Shown in pieces: positions 41,081-50,181 of a stretch of 64,000 nt of DNA (positions within the stretch are counted from its first letter, which is position 1; every line of letters starts with the position of its first letter). The notes below the pieces were generated by a model. It had not been told where the DNA came from. It did not search any database and worked only from the letters and a program-made list of their open reading frames with translations. The position numbers and the translations under genes are program-made. The stretch covers positions 15,469 to 79,468 of the forward strand of contig CAZWRN010000002.1 in assembly GCA_964636275.1 (NCBI GenBank), in the 5' to 3' direction. This DNA is from CAZWRN01 sp964636275 (lineage in GTDB: Bacteria; Patescibacteriota; Microgenomatia; Daviesbacterales; UBA10151).

Positions 41081-42100
41081 ATGATTTATCTTAAAAAATC
41101 TTTATTTGGAATTATCTTTTTAGTTTTATTTACCGGATTTCATTTTTTTCTAATGCCGTTGTTGAATTCGTATGAATGGATTTTTGGCCTGAATCAATCT
41201 GCCGCCAATCAGCTGATACAACTGGCTTGTTTACTTTTATTTTCTTCATTTGCCTTTGTGCTTTTTGCTGCTTTATGTGGAGATCGAAGGATAGCTATCG
41301 GTGTATCGATTTTAGGCGCCCTAACCCCACTGCTTTTTTCCCTGTCTAGTACCGGACTTGTTTTGAGTGGTCTTTATCTTTTAGCCTTGATCAGTGTTTT
41401 TTTTATGGTTGAAAATATTATGCGTCATTACTACAACTTCTCCCCAGTTGTACTGCTTACTCCACCAATAAAAAATCTTTTTACAGCTTTACTTTTTATC
41501 ATCTGTTTAGGCTACTATCTGTCTATTAACTCCGTAATAAAACAGCAAGGTTTTGCTATTCCAGAATCGATGATACCCGATGCAGTTGTTCAACAGCTGA
41601 TCTCTCAGCAATCTAGCCAGCTGATAAAAGGTGATAAATACCTGGCTCAATTACCACAGCTAACTCCTGAACAATTACAACTACTCAAACAAAATCCAGA
41701 CGTACTACGCCAATATGGCGTAGATCCAGCTATTTTGGAACAATATGAAACCACTACTACATCAGCTCCTTCGACCAGTGCCCCTGCGACTTCGGCAACA
41801 AGTTCTGTACAAATCCCACCCACTTCTACTATATCTACTGGCTCTATCATTCCTTCAGTGGCAATGATCAAAAAGATGGCGTTAGCACCGATCAATGATA
41901 TGCTCAATAAATATCAATTTTTGATCGCACCTGTTTTAGCACTGATTTTATTTTCAGCATTTTCCTTTATCAGTTTTATCTTTTTCTTTTTCAATCTGAT
42001 TAGCGGTGGATTAATGAAATTGATCTTTTACCTTCTGGAGAAATCAGGTTTTGTCAGATTTGAGAAAGAGATGCGCGAAGTGAAGAAAATCATCATCTAA
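41081..42100 (+). CDS. Polytopic membrane protein of unknown function
   Basis: A 339-residue protein with about five N-terminal hydrophobic helices (LFGIIFLVLFTGFHFFLMPL and following), a polar middle segment rich in Gln (QLPQLTPEQLQLLKQNPDVL), a Thr/Ser/Pro/Ala linker, and a C-terminal pair of helices (FLIAPVLALILFSAFSFISF). The middle segment likely lies on one side of the membrane. Start 41081 is chosen over an in-frame upstream ATG (41036) because the promoter overlaps that region. Family not recognised; divergent from the DHH gene. Confidence 0.6.
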   Translation: MIYLKKSLFGIIFLVLFTGFHFFLMPLLNSYEWIFGLNQSAANQLIQLACLLLFSSFAFVLFAALCGDRRIAIGVSILGALTPLLFSLSSTGLVLSGLYLLALISVFFMVENIMRHYYNFSPVVLLTPPIKNLFTALLFIICLGYYLSINSVIKQQGFAIPESMIPDAVVQQLISQQSSQLIKGDKYLAQLPQLTPEQLQLLKQNPDVLRQYGVDPAILEQYETTTTSAPSTSAPATSATSSVQIPPTSTISTGSIIPSVAMIKKMALAPINDMLNKYQFLIAPVLALILFSAFSFISFIFFFFNLISGGLMKLIFYLLEKSGFVRFEKEMREVKKIII

Positions 42101-42163
42101 AAATTTATTCTTTTATTATTCTGTTACAATACTGTCTCAGAAATCTAATTAATTTGCTTTATT

Positions 42164-43260
42164 ATGGCAACTGCTGAATTTGCATTAGCCAGAAAACTGT
42201 CGCGCAGACGAATGCTCGGAGAAACTGCTGCGGCTGTTGTAACTGTTGGAGCACTCTTAAACCTGCCGATGATTCGAATACCTTTTTTACAACAGAGTAT
42301 CAAGCGTCCTGATGTCTTGGGTGTGACCTTTAGTCAACTCCAATGCTCTCCCCGATATCTTGATATGGATTATCAGACAACTTTTAGAGAAATTTGTGAC
42401 TTGGAGCCAGATGTGATTCGTCTGGGGACCTATTGGAATGAGATTGAATCAGACATTGGTTTTCAAAAAACAGATTGGCTGATGAATGAAGCTGCCAGAA
42501 GAAAAATAAATGTCATTCTGACAGTTGGAGCGAAAGCCCCTCGATTCCCAGAACTTCATCTTCCCCCGGATGTAGTTCATCTCAGTGGTACTGATCAAAA
42601 TCAAGGCCGTAGTATCGGTTCTGATCCTTTAACTTACAATAGAGTAATGAAACACACCGAAAAAGTAGTTGAAATGTATAAGAATTATCCAAATCTAAAA
42701 TACTGGCAGATTGAAAATGAGCCGCTTGATCATCTCGACTTTGCTGACAACCACTCAATTGATGAAAGCTTACTGAACGCCGAAATTAAATTGGTCAGAG
42801 AGAAAAACGGACTGATCAAAAGATTTTATTAAGTAACGCATTTAAAATTCCTAGTGCTCCTTATAGTTTGATAAAAAGTTTAGAACTCAAACCGGATGGA
42901 ACAGGTTTTAATGTATATCCAAAAGTTCCTCGCAGAGAGGGCGGATATTACCAAATGAATTGGGGTGATTATCGATTATTGGCCAAAAATGCTTCACTTA
43001 TTGAATCACTAGATATTGAACCATGGATTTTTGAAGCTCAGGCTGAACCTTGGGAACCAAATAAACATGTTCATTTTGGACAAGAAGAGTACCCCAGTGT
43101 GTCAGTAAATCAAACACTTAGATTAGTTTCAGATCTGGTGAGAAGTGGCTATCAGAAACAACTTCTTTGGGGAGGTGAGTTTTGGGTTAAACAAAAACAG
43201 TTAGGTTTCCCTGAATGGATGGAAGCTATGAAACGACTCTTTTCACAAAAAGCAGCTTAA
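42164..43260 (+). pseudogene. Frameshifted TIM-barrel glycoside hydrolase-like gene
   Basis: Two adjacent open frames read as one protein. The first (to 42834) starts with a twin-arginine-like signal (LSRRRMLGETAAAVVTVG) and has the clan A glycosidase pattern: LGTYWNEIE, INVILTVGAKAP and YWQIENEP with the usual catalytic acid Glu. It ends early with EKNGLIKRFY. The second frame, read from about 42811, gives TDQKILLSNAFKIPSAPYSL and continues through PWIFEAQAEPWEPN, where the nucleophile Glu would lie, to 43260. Loss of one base near 42805-42812, close to an A5 run, explains the break. A sequencing error is equally possible. Confidence 0.72.
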
Positions 43261-45419
43261 AGTTCTACGGGTGACATCTCTCCCCAGCTTTTGCCGGATT
43301 TCAAATCAACTTTCACAGGAACAGATAACTTTAAAGCATCTTCCATTTTTTGTTTAATCATTTTGGCTGTCGACTCGACATCTTCTGGAGAGCATTCAAA
43401 CATCAACTCATCATGGACCTGAAGTATTAACTTGCAGTTATCATTTTTCTCAAGTTCTTTACCGATTGCGACCATAGCAATTTTAATCATATCCGCACTG
43501 GTTCCTTGAATTGGATGGTTGATAGCTGCTCTCTCTCCGGCTGCTTTGAGAAAATGATTGTTTGAAGAGAGCTCTGGCATGTATCTTCTTCTTCCAGAGA
43601 TTGTTTCAACATAACCATTTTGGATACCAAATTCCAAAGTTTTAGCCATCCAGGCTTTGACTTTGGGAAACTGTTCAAAATATTCGCTGATGTACTGTTT
43701 GGCAGTGGCAAAGTCTATGCTAAGCTGTCTGGATAAAGCCCGCGGACCCTGACCGTAGAGGGTGGCAAAGTTCATGGTTTTTCCAACTGTTCGTTGTTGT
43801 TTACCCACTTGATCAATTGGAATATTAAAGATCTTAGCCGCTGTTGCTGCATGAATATCTAAGCCATCTTGAAATGCTTTTTTCATTGCTTCATCACCCG
43901 AGACATCGGCCATTATTCGAAGCTCTATCTGCGAATAATCGGCGCCCAATAATACTTTTCCTTCTGGTGCAATAAATGCTTTCCGCAGCTCCCCACCCAT
44001 CTCTCCTCTGATGGGGATATTTTGCAAATTGGGATTGGTTGAAGAAAGCCGTCCGGTGGCAGCACCTTCAACATTGAAAGTTGAATGAATTCTTCCGTCT
44101 TCCTGAATGGATTTAGGCAGGGCATCAACATAGGTTGAAACTAATTTAAACAGTTGACGGTACTGGAGTAGAAAAGGAATTGCCGGGTGAGCTGCTGACA
44201 ATTCTTGGAGTGTTTCTTCATCGGTTGATCTGCCCGTTTTAGTCTTTTTGAAAACAGGTAAATTGAGTTCATCAAATAGTACCTCAGACAACTGTTTTGG
44301 TGAATTTAAATTAAATTCGTGACCAACAAAATGGAAAATATTTTTCTCAATATCGACTAGTTTTTCCTTGAGATCTTTACCCAGATTCTCTAAAAACGGG
44401 GCATCTATCAGCACTCCATTTTTACTCATTTTGTCCAAAACAATCTGTACCTTTTGATCCAGTTCAACAGTCTCTTTTGATTGTGCTGGCTTTTCATAAG
44501 CTGCTTCATCTCCTTGTAACTGTTTTTCACCAGTCAGAGGATCTTTTCCAGAGCCAGTCAATTTATTAACCAAACTTTTGAATTCCAATTCTTTAAAAAG
44601 ATCGATTACCTGCCCCTGGTTATAGTCTTTTACCGCACATTCTGAGAGATTTAACTTGATCGGTGCATTGATATCGATAGTCGCCAGTGTTTTGCTCATT
44701 GCAGCTGACTCAGCCCCTTCAGCCAACAGTTTTTGCATTCGTTCTGGCAGAGTCGCCAGGTTTTCTGTTTTATAAATCTCTTCAATAGTGCCAAACTGTT
44801 TGATTAGTTTGGTGGCGCTGACATCGCCTATTCCCGGCACACCTGGGATATTGTCTGAAGCATCGCCCGCTAATGCTTTGTATTCGATCATCTGGATTGG
44901 CTGAAAACCAAACCGCTCAATAAACTCCTGGACCCCATACAAACCAACATCAGTCAGGGTCTTTTTTGGCATTAAGATTTTGACCTGATTGTTGATAGTT
45001 TGCATGATATCTCGATCTCCCGTCAAAATGATCACTTCAATCTCTGAATCTTTTTCTACTGCCAGTTTAGCTAGTGTTCCGATCAGGTCATCGGCTTCAT
45101 ATCCAGCCAGAGCGTATTCGGGCACTCCCAGAGCCTTGACTACTTCATGCACCCGATTATACTGACTGCTCAATGCTTCATCAGCTGGCCCGCGAGTGGC
45201 TTTGTACTGGGTATATTGCTGGTGTCTAAAAGTAGGAGCTTTCATATCCCAGGCGATCGCCATATAGTCAGGTTTGAGATCATCCCAACTTCTTAAAAGC
45301 ATATTGGTAAAGCCGTAGACGGCATTTACCAGCTCCCCTTTTGAAGTGGTCAACGGTGGTGTGGCATGAAAAGCCCGATGAAGTAAAGCATTCCCATCTA
45401 CTAAAACGAATCTTGGCAT
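43257..45419 (-). CDS. polA: DNA polymerase I lacking the 3'-5' exonuclease domain
   Basis: A 720-residue family A polymerase. Residues 1 to about 290 are the 5' nuclease domain (LVDGNALLHRAFHA, YEADDLIGTLAK, LTGDRDIMQ, GDASDNIPGVPGIG). A linker of about 40 residues follows, then the polymerase domain with motif A LLGADYSQIELRI, motif B GKTMNFATLYGQG and motif C LQVHDELMFE. No proofreading domain is present, not even the vestigial one that makes Taq polymerase 832 residues. It should fill gaps and remove primers without editing. Start fixed by TGTTAGAAT six bases upstream. The stop overlaps the convergent glycosidase pseudogene. Confidence 0.95.
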   Translation of the reverse strand: MPRFVLVDGNALLHRAFHATPPLTTSKGELVNAVYGFTNMLLRSWDDLKPDYMAIAWDMKAPTFRHQQYTQYKATRGPADEALSSQYNRVHEVVKALGVPEYALAGYEADDLIGTLAKLAVEKDSEIEVIILTGDRDIMQTINNQVKILMPKKTLTDVGLYGVQEFIERFGFQPIQMIEYKALAGDASDNIPGVPGIGDVSATKLIKQFGTIEEIYKTENLATLPERMQKLLAEGAESAAMSKTLATIDINAPIKLNLSECAVKDYNQGQVIDLFKELEFKSLVNKLTGSGKDPLTGEKQLQGDEAAYEKPAQSKETVELDQKVQIVLDKMSKNGVLIDAPFLENLGKDLKEKLVDIEKNIFHFVGHEFNLNSPKQLSEVLFDELNLPVFKKTKTGRSTDEETLQELSAAHPAIPFLLQYRQLFKLVSTYVDALPKSIQEDGRIHSTFNVEGAATGRLSSTNPNLQNIPIRGEMGGELRKAFIAPEGKVLLGADYSQIELRIMADVSGDEAMKKAFQDGLDIHAATAAKIFNIPIDQVGKQQRTVGKTMNFATLYGQGPRALSRQLSIDFATAKQYISEYFEQFPKVKAWMAKTLEFGIQNGYVETISGRRRYMPELSSNNHFLKAAGERAAINHPIQGTSADMIKIAMVAIGKELEKNDNCKLILQVHDELMFECSPEDVESTAKMIKQKMEDALKLSVPVKVDLKSGKSWGEMSPVEL

Positions 45420-45425
45420 AGGGGT

Positions 45426-45431
45426 ATTCTA
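45426..45431 (-). promoter_or_regulatory. Extended -10 promoter, leaderless, polA
   Basis: TGT-TAGAAT, six bases (ACCCCT), ATG at 45419. Confidence 0.72.
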
Positions 45432-45553
45432 ACACTTTTGAAGTAAAACTCTAAATTTTAAATACTCTGAAATTATTGTTTATTTTTTTGGTCATTATCT
45501 AGAATTTAGTAATTAGAGTTTAGAACTTATACTCATATCATTTTGGTAACTAT

Positions 45554-45582
45554 TTGACTTATGTCACTTCATTTTGTATAGT
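45554..45582 (+). promoter_or_regulatory. Promoter of the poly-Cys leader peptide
   Basis: TTGACT (45554-45559), 17-base spacer, TATAGT (45577-45582). Predicted start falls at or within three bases of the ATG at 45592, so the leader ORF is leaderless. Confidence 0.78.
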
Positions 45583-45591
45583 GACTCGAAT

Positions 45592-45708
45592 ATGTGCAAC
45601 TGTGGCAACCGTAAAGAAAAATTCATCCCGCAAATTTTGAATTTTGTTTTAGCCAATCCACCATGCTGTTGTTCTTCCACATCGCAAATGGGAGGCAATA
45701 GTAGGTGA
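45592..45708 (+). CDS. Leaderless 38-residue Cys-rich leader peptide (putative cysteine attenuator)
   Basis: The translation begins MCNCGNRKEKFIPQILNF and ends VLANPPCCCSSTSQMGGNSR. Five Cys, three of them consecutive codons (TGC TGT TGT at 45664-45672). The start follows the TATAGT -10 by nine bases with no room for a ribosome site. Its last codons (45689-45696, TGGGAGGC) are perfectly complementary to the 5' arm of the terminator at 45747-45754, so a ribosome at the stop codon would mask the antiterminator. Polycysteine leaderless uORFs act as cysteine-responsive attenuators in mycobacteria. Alternatively it is a small metal-binding peptide with its own terminator. Confidence 0.7.
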   Translation: MCNCGNRKEKFIPQILNFVLANPPCCCSSTSQMGGNSR

Positions 45709-45771
45709 TTAGTTAATTAGAGATTAGTTAATTTAAAAGTTTCAAAGCCTCCCAGCTTGGGAGGTTTTTTT
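45689..45771 (+). promoter_or_regulatory. Antiterminator/terminator switch ahead of the methyltransferase gene
   Basis: Terminator: CCTCCC (45748-45753), loop AGCTT, GGGAGG (45759-45764), seven T (45765-45771). Antiterminator: TGGGAGGC (45689-45696) pairs over eight bases with GCCTCCCA (45747-45754), excluding the terminator. TGGGAGG is an exact direct repeat of the terminator 3' arm at 45758-45764. Confidence 0.75.
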
Positions 45772-45789
45772 ATGCAAAAAAGGATATCT

Positions 45790-46557
45790 ATGCCTTTAAT
45801 TGAAGACCGGGAAACACGACAAGAAATAATAACAAGATTAAATCAACAACCAATTTCAAGAGTTTCTGCAGATTATTGGGGATTGGGTTATGAGTTTAAA
45901 ATGACTTCCGGGTGTCCTGAGGAAAGTAATCCCTTATTGGCGCAAAGAGTGGCAAAATTAGTACCTCAACTAGATAGTTCCGATCCTATTTTGGATATAG
46001 GGTCTGGTAGGCAGTATTTTGTTTCAAGCTTGGCAATGAAAACCGGTTATAAATTACCAGCGAATCCGATCATTACATTAGATGTTGCTCCAATTCTCTC
46101 CCAATATTTAAACACCCAACAAAATGTCAATCATGTTCAGGCGGATGCAATGTATCTTCCTTTTTTAACTGAAAAAATTGGCCTTGTGACTAGTAATATG
46201 GCGATTGATTATGCTGATGATCCGAAAAAAGTAATCAGTGAGATGTATCGAGTTTTAAAGCCTGGCGGTTTTGCAGCATTTACATTGATGAGACCAAGCA
46301 TGTTTGCCAAAGATCCTGATCGGTTTATTGATAAACTGACAACCAGAAGCGCACTTCAGGACTATGTTATTACTAAACATATACTGGGTCATAATGTTCT
46401 AACAAACTCTGAGGCTGCAGTTAGACAAAGATTTATAGATCACGGATTTGAGGTGATAGATTTAGTCGTTAGAACTTCAAATGGTGTAGATCCTGACAGA
46501 TACCCTAATGCTCATAGCTGGTGGGAAGTAGAATTACGAAAAAGAAGCGACGCTTAA
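45790..46557 (+). CDS. Class I SAM-dependent methyltransferase
   Basis: A 255-residue methyltransferase with the SAM-binding motif I PILDIGSGRQYFV, an acidic motif II strand ITLDVAP, NHVQADAMYLPF and the post-core block VISEMYRVLKPGGFAAFTL typical of the type 11 family. Target unknown. Two in-frame starts exist: 45772, directly after the terminator T-run, and 45790, which has AAAGGA five bases upstream. I prefer 45790. The gene lies behind the poly-Cys leader and its terminator, so its expression is likely controlled by attenuation. Convergent with the next gene. Confidence 0.88.
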   Translation: MPLIEDRETRQEIITRLNQQPISRVSADYWGLGYEFKMTSGCPEESNPLLAQRVAKLVPQLDSSDPILDIGSGRQYFVSSLAMKTGYKLPANPIITLDVAPILSQYLNTQQNVNHVQADAMYLPFLTEKIGLVTSNMAIDYADDPKKVISEMYRVLKPGGFAAFTLMRPSMFAKDPDRFIDKLTTRSALQDYVITKHILGHNVLTNSEAAVRQRFIDHGFEVIDLVVRTSNGVDPDRYPNAHSWWEVELRKRSDA

Positions 46558-46582
46558 TCAAAAATGATTGCAAATTGGTATC

Positions 46583-47038
46583 TCAACTTGGCAATATTGC
46601 ACTTATCCCAAAGCATATTACAGTCATCACAAACATTTTGATATATAAAAATGGTACTCTGCCCCACCAGTCTTTGTGCCAATGAGCATACTGTTTTGTA
46701 AATTTTTTAAATCCATAATGAGGATTTAGCACAAACCAGAAAAAATCCTCAAATACTACTCCCAAAAAAAACACCCCTAAAATCTGTAGTTCTAACTGTA
46801 ACGTCCAGGGCAATCCTATCCAAAAAGGAAAATGCAATAAAACCATAATCAACCAAAAAACCCAAAAATGATAACCGGTAAATTCTTGTTTCCCCCACAA
46901 TAAACGGGTAAACCAATTTTTTACCCGCCAGGTCGGCAGAGCCGCTGCCCAGCCATCTTTACCTTCGATTTCAATCTCCAGCTTAGCCATAATAAAAGCC
47001 ATCAGCAGAGAAAATAAAACTAATTTTAGAATTAACAT
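46583..47038 (-). CDS. Small polytopic membrane protein
   Basis: A 151-residue protein with about four membrane helices, rich in Trp and Phe (HFWVFWLIMVLLHFPFWIG, VVFEDFFWFVLNPHYGF). The cytoplasmic loop near the N terminus reads EGKDGWAAALPTWRVKNW. I do not know a characterised family. It abuts the GT2 gene with no gap, so the two are one unit; the protein may be a partner of that glycosyltransferase in a membrane step. Confidence 0.6.
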   Translation of the reverse strand: MLILKLVLFSLLMAFIMAKLEIEIEGKDGWAAALPTWRVKNWFTRLLWGKQEFTGYHFWVFWLIMVLLHFPFWIGLPWTLQLELQILGVFFLGVVFEDFFWFVLNPHYGFKKFTKQYAHWHKDWWGRVPFLYIKMFVMTVICFGISAILPS

Positions 47039-47836
47039 TTATTTGAAGTGTCCGTATTTATATTCAGTTGGGTTGCTATCGTAGCCTTTGGTAATGATGT
47101 GCAACCAAGATTTGATCATTTTAGTCACGTATTGCAGCCGACCTTCGTGATTCATTCTTCTAGTTGATGTATATATTTTAGGATTTTTTAAAAATAAAAA
47201 TTTATTACCAGCTTTACACATTCTTTGCACTAGCTCATGATCTTCAGCAAAACGCAGGCTTTCATCAAACCAACCAACTTTTTCAAAAGCCACTCGCCTG
47301 ACATATAGATTAATACCCATGGCCATCGGATAAATTGGCTTGGTAGCTCGAAAGGCTACATCTGCAGCCACAAAAATGGCGGTGTCTTCGGCTTTATTGA
47401 CGACCGATTTTATTTTTAACTCTAATGTCTTGCGTTGCTCTTCGCTGTGTTTGGGATCATCAGCCGGCAAATTGGTTGCAGCTGCCAGATCTGGCTTTCT
47501 TTCTAATACTTCCTGATAATATTTATCCAAAGCTTCGGTGTCTTTAAGAAAAACATCCGCATCCAAAAATAAAATGTGGGGTGCAGTCGTTTTTTTGACG
47601 CCGGTATTTCTTTGCCGGGAAATAGTTGATTTAGGAATCTGATAGAATTTGAGTTGTGGTAAAACTTTTTGCCTTTTTAAAACCTCAGACTTGGTTTTAT
47701 CTGGGGAAAAAGCATCAACTACTGCAACTTCTTTGGGTTGAACAGTTTGAGCTGCAATCGAATCAAGCAGTTTACCAATAAAATTTTCTTCGTTTAAAGT
47801 TGGAATAACTATCGCTAAATCAATTATTTTTGCCAT
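47039..47836 (-). CDS. Glycosyltransferase family 2
   Basis: A 265-residue GT-A enzyme with LAIVIPTLNEENFIGKLLDS, the DxD-type metal site LFLDADVFLK, and the ED-x-ELVQR motif (RFAEDHELVQRMCK) for the catalytic base. No membrane helices of its own; it is flanked by two small membrane proteins in the same direction, overlapping the upstream one by 17 bases and abutting the downstream one. A membrane-anchored glycosylation module is inferred. Confidence 0.9.
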   Translation of the reverse strand: MAKIIDLAIVIPTLNEENFIGKLLDSIAAQTVQPKEVAVVDAFSPDKTKSEVLKRQKVLPQLKFYQIPKSTISRQRNTGVKKTTAPHILFLDADVFLKDTEALDKYYQEVLERKPDLAAATNLPADDPKHSEEQRKTLELKIKSVVNKAEDTAIFVAADVAFRATKPIYPMAMGINLYVRRVAFEKVGWFDESLRFAEDHELVQRMCKAGNKFLFLKNPKIYTSTRRMNHEGRLQYVTKMIKSWLHIITKGYDSNPTEYKYGHFK

Positions 47837-48260
47837 ATTTAAATCTCCACAAGATGACTATTGTACCAAAAAATATTAACATCGCACCTTCAAAAGCGGT
47901 GATAAAAGAATAAAAAGGGATCCAAACAAGAAGTGAAGGGATATAACCAAAACTATCAGGCAGGTTATTGATTGTTCTAATTAACAAATATACCCCATGT
48001 CCTACCGCCCAAAATCCTAATATTGTCAAAATATTTTTGTATTTATTGATGTCTTTACGAATCTCCCAAATTAAAAAAGAGACTAATAATACAAATGACG
48101 CGTAAATCTGGGAGAGGAACCCGGAAAAAACAACTGCATTTGCTGGCCAGACTGATTCAACATCTATCAATCGAATGTTTAAAAGATGAATCAACGCATC
48201 GACGAGTAGATAAAAAAATCCAGTAGTCAGCAGTCTTTTGATCCAGATCTCTTTTGTCAT
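47820..48260 (-). CDS. Small polytopic membrane protein
   Basis: A 146-residue protein with about four membrane helices (LLTTGFFYLLVDALIHLL, IYASFVLLVSFLIWEI and others) and a basic C-terminal tail. No characterised family recognised. Overlaps the start of the GT2 gene by 17 bases, so it is co-translated with it, and lies 18 bases after the ABC exporter stop. Confidence 0.55.
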   Translation of the reverse strand: MTKEIWIKRLLTTGFFYLLVDALIHLLNIRLIDVESVWPANAVVFSGFLSQIYASFVLLVSFLIWEIRKDINKYKNILTILGFWAVGHGVYLLIRTINNLPDSFGYIPSLLVWIPFYSFITAFEGAMLIFFGTIVILWRFKYGKNN

Positions 48261-48278
48261 TATATTATTATACCGGTT

Positions 48279-50063
48279 TTAGTGTTTTAATTCACTTTGG
48301 GCTACAATTGAAGCGTAGACTCCTTTTTTCTTCATCAGCTCCAAATGAGTGCCTCTTTCCACAATCCGACCCTTATCCATCACCAAAATCTGGTCGGCTT
48401 TTTGAACGGTTGAGAGACGGTGAGCTATGACAATTTTAGTTAAAGTTTTTTCCTTAGACATATCCTCCAGCGCTTTTTGAATCATCGCCTCAGATAAAGT
48501 ATCAAGATGTGATGTTGGCTCATCCATGATCAGGATTTTGGGGTCTGCAAACAGAGCTCTGGCAATAGCCAGCCGCTGTTTTTGCCCGCCTGATAGCTTG
48601 ACTCCTCTTTCGCCAATCTCTGTTTGATATCCATCTTCAAAGTCTGAGATAAACTCGTGAGCGTGAGCCAACTCAGCAGCCCTGATAACTCGATCTTTGA
48701 CCGATGACCAGTTGGCCTGACCAAAAGAGTAGGCAATCACTTCCCAGATTTTTCGGTTTGGCACGGGTGAATCCTGAAAAACCACGGCGGTCTGTTGGTG
48801 ATAATCATCGAGTGATACCTGTCTTAGGTCGTATTTATTATCCAACACAATTGAACCACTACTTGGGTCATAGTACCGGCTAAGTAATTTCGCAATTGTA
48901 GACTTTCCTGAGCCAGATTTTCCCACCAGTGCTGTAAATGAACCCGGGTTGATAGTAAAGCTAACATTTTTTAATACCCGTCTTTTCTTGTATGCAAATG
49001 TCACGTGACGAAAAGCCAGCTGTCCCTGAAATCGATCAAGCCGGATTGGGTCCGGGGATTCTTTGACCGATGTTTTTTGGTTCAATAAAGAGCTGATACG
49101 GTCGACGGGTTCAGACGCATCAACTGCCCGTTCATAGATCCTGCCTAGACGGAAGATATTTGAATTGGTTCTTTCCAGTACTGATATTAGAAAAACTAAT
49201 GTACCAACTGTCAGCTGCCCTAAGTAAATCTGCCAAATACCGATTGAGATCATTAAAATGTAAAACCCTTCGGTCATCAGGGAACGGAAAAACCCTTCAA
49301 TCATATGTGTTTTATACTCACTCCCGGAAATACTTAGGACATTTCCCCAAATGGACTGCATAGATAATTTCTCTCTTTCTTCTTGGGCAAAGGCTTTGAC
49401 CACAGTAATATTGGAGATCGTGTCCCCTATTTCCCCAGTGGATTTTTCATAAAGATCATGTCTTTTGGAGCGCAGTTTAGCAGTTTTTTTGTAGGTCAAA
49501 AACATCAAATAGATATAAGGCACCACAGACAAAAGAAAAACCACACCAAACAACCAACTTGTCAGCAAGATCAATATGGTTGAAAGAATGATTTTGATCA
49601 CAATCGGTTGAAACTCCCAGGTGTATGATCCAATCAAATCAACCAATTTATCGGTTCCTTTATTGACGATGTTGATCTTGGTACCGGTATTGATCTTTTC
49701 GTGATAATCAATTGACAGCTCCAGCAACTTTTCATAGGCCACAGTTTGAATATGGTGCTCTGATTTCCAGAGCAATTTTACAATTAAAATATCGGCCAGA
49801 TAGTCAAGCAGCATCGTTAAGATCCTGGCTGCAGCCAGTCCACCGATGACCAACAGCGCTGTCTCCCAGCTGATCGCCCCTTTGGCTGCTGTCAAAATAT
49901 CTAAAATTTTTCCATAGATAAAAATTCCCGCCAAAAGGAACAGCTCCATAAAAGCTGTCACAATTGCCAGGACGTATAGATCCTTATGAAAAGGAGCCAT
50001 CAATATCCAGACTTTTTTTATGAAACTCATATTTGTTTTTTTCTTGCTATTTAAACGTAACAT
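48279..50063 (-). CDS. ABC exporter, fused permease and ATPase half-transporter
   Basis: A 594-residue half-transporter. Residues of about 25-320 hold six membrane helices (DLYVLAIVTAFMELFLLAGI and following). The C-terminal ATPase has Walker A LVGKSGSGKSTIAKLL, the signature LSGGQKQRLAIARALF, Walker B ILIMDEPTSHLD and the H-loop VIAHRLST. No N-terminal C39 peptidase is present. Start at 50063 is supported by AAAAGGAGAAAGT. It lies downstream of a 38-codon peptide gene and a terminator, so it might export that peptide or be regulated by the leader. Substrate unknown. Confidence 0.9.
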   Translation of the reverse strand: MLRLNSKKKTNMSFIKKVWILMAPFHKDLYVLAIVTAFMELFLLAGIFIYGKILDILTAAKGAISWETALLVIGGLAAARILTMLLDYLADILIVKLLWKSEHHIQTVAYEKLLELSIDYHEKINTGTKINIVNKGTDKLVDLIGSYTWEFQPIVIKIILSTILILLTSWLFGVVFLLSVVPYIYLMFLTYKKTAKLRSKRHDLYEKSTGEIGDTISNITVVKAFAQEEREKLSMQSIWGNVLSISGSEYKTHMIEGFFRSLMTEGFYILMISIGIWQIYLGQLTVGTLVFLISVLERTNSNIFRLGRIYERAVDASEPVDRISSLLNQKTSVKESPDPIRLDRFQGQLAFRHVTFAYKKRRVLKNVSFTINPGSFTALVGKSGSGKSTIAKLLSRYYDPSSGSIVLDNKYDLRQVSLDDYHQQTAVVFQDSPVPNRKIWEVIAYSFGQANWSSVKDRVIRAAELAHAHEFISDFEDGYQTEIGERGVKLSGGQKQRLAIARALFADPKILIMDEPTSHLDTLSEAMIQKALEDMSKEKTLTKIVIAHRLSTVQKADQILVMDKGRIVERGTHLELMKKKGVYASIVAQSELKH

Positions 50064-50084
50064 ACTTTCTCCTTTTTTTAAGGT

Positions 50085-50140
50085 AGTTCTCGACTTCGCT
50101 CGAACAAGATTGATTATTCTTTTTCGACCGTAGTGGAGAA
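50085..50140. repeat. Interspersed-repeat-like sequence upstream of the ABC exporter
   Basis: TTCTCGACTTCGCTCGAAC and nearby TTTTCGACCGTAGTGGAGAA form a partly palindromic unit that resembles common dispersed small repeats. Confidence 0.4.
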
Positions 50141-50159
50141 ATACATTATTTTTGATATT

Positions 50160-50181
50160 AAAAAACCAGCCGGTTGGCTGG
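50160..50181 (-). terminator. Intrinsic terminator after the 50217 peptide gene
   Basis: Minus strand: CCAGCC, loop AACC, GGCTGG, six T. It precedes the ABC exporter start by about 97 bases. GCATAGAAACC next to its 5' arm pairs with an upstream copy (50240-50250), so an alternative fold is possible. Confidence 0.72.

Noticed and set aside
50105..50135. Ten-codon ORF between the terminator and the ABC exporter
   Set aside because: It falls in a dispersed-repeat-like sequence and has no ribosome site or promoter of its own.
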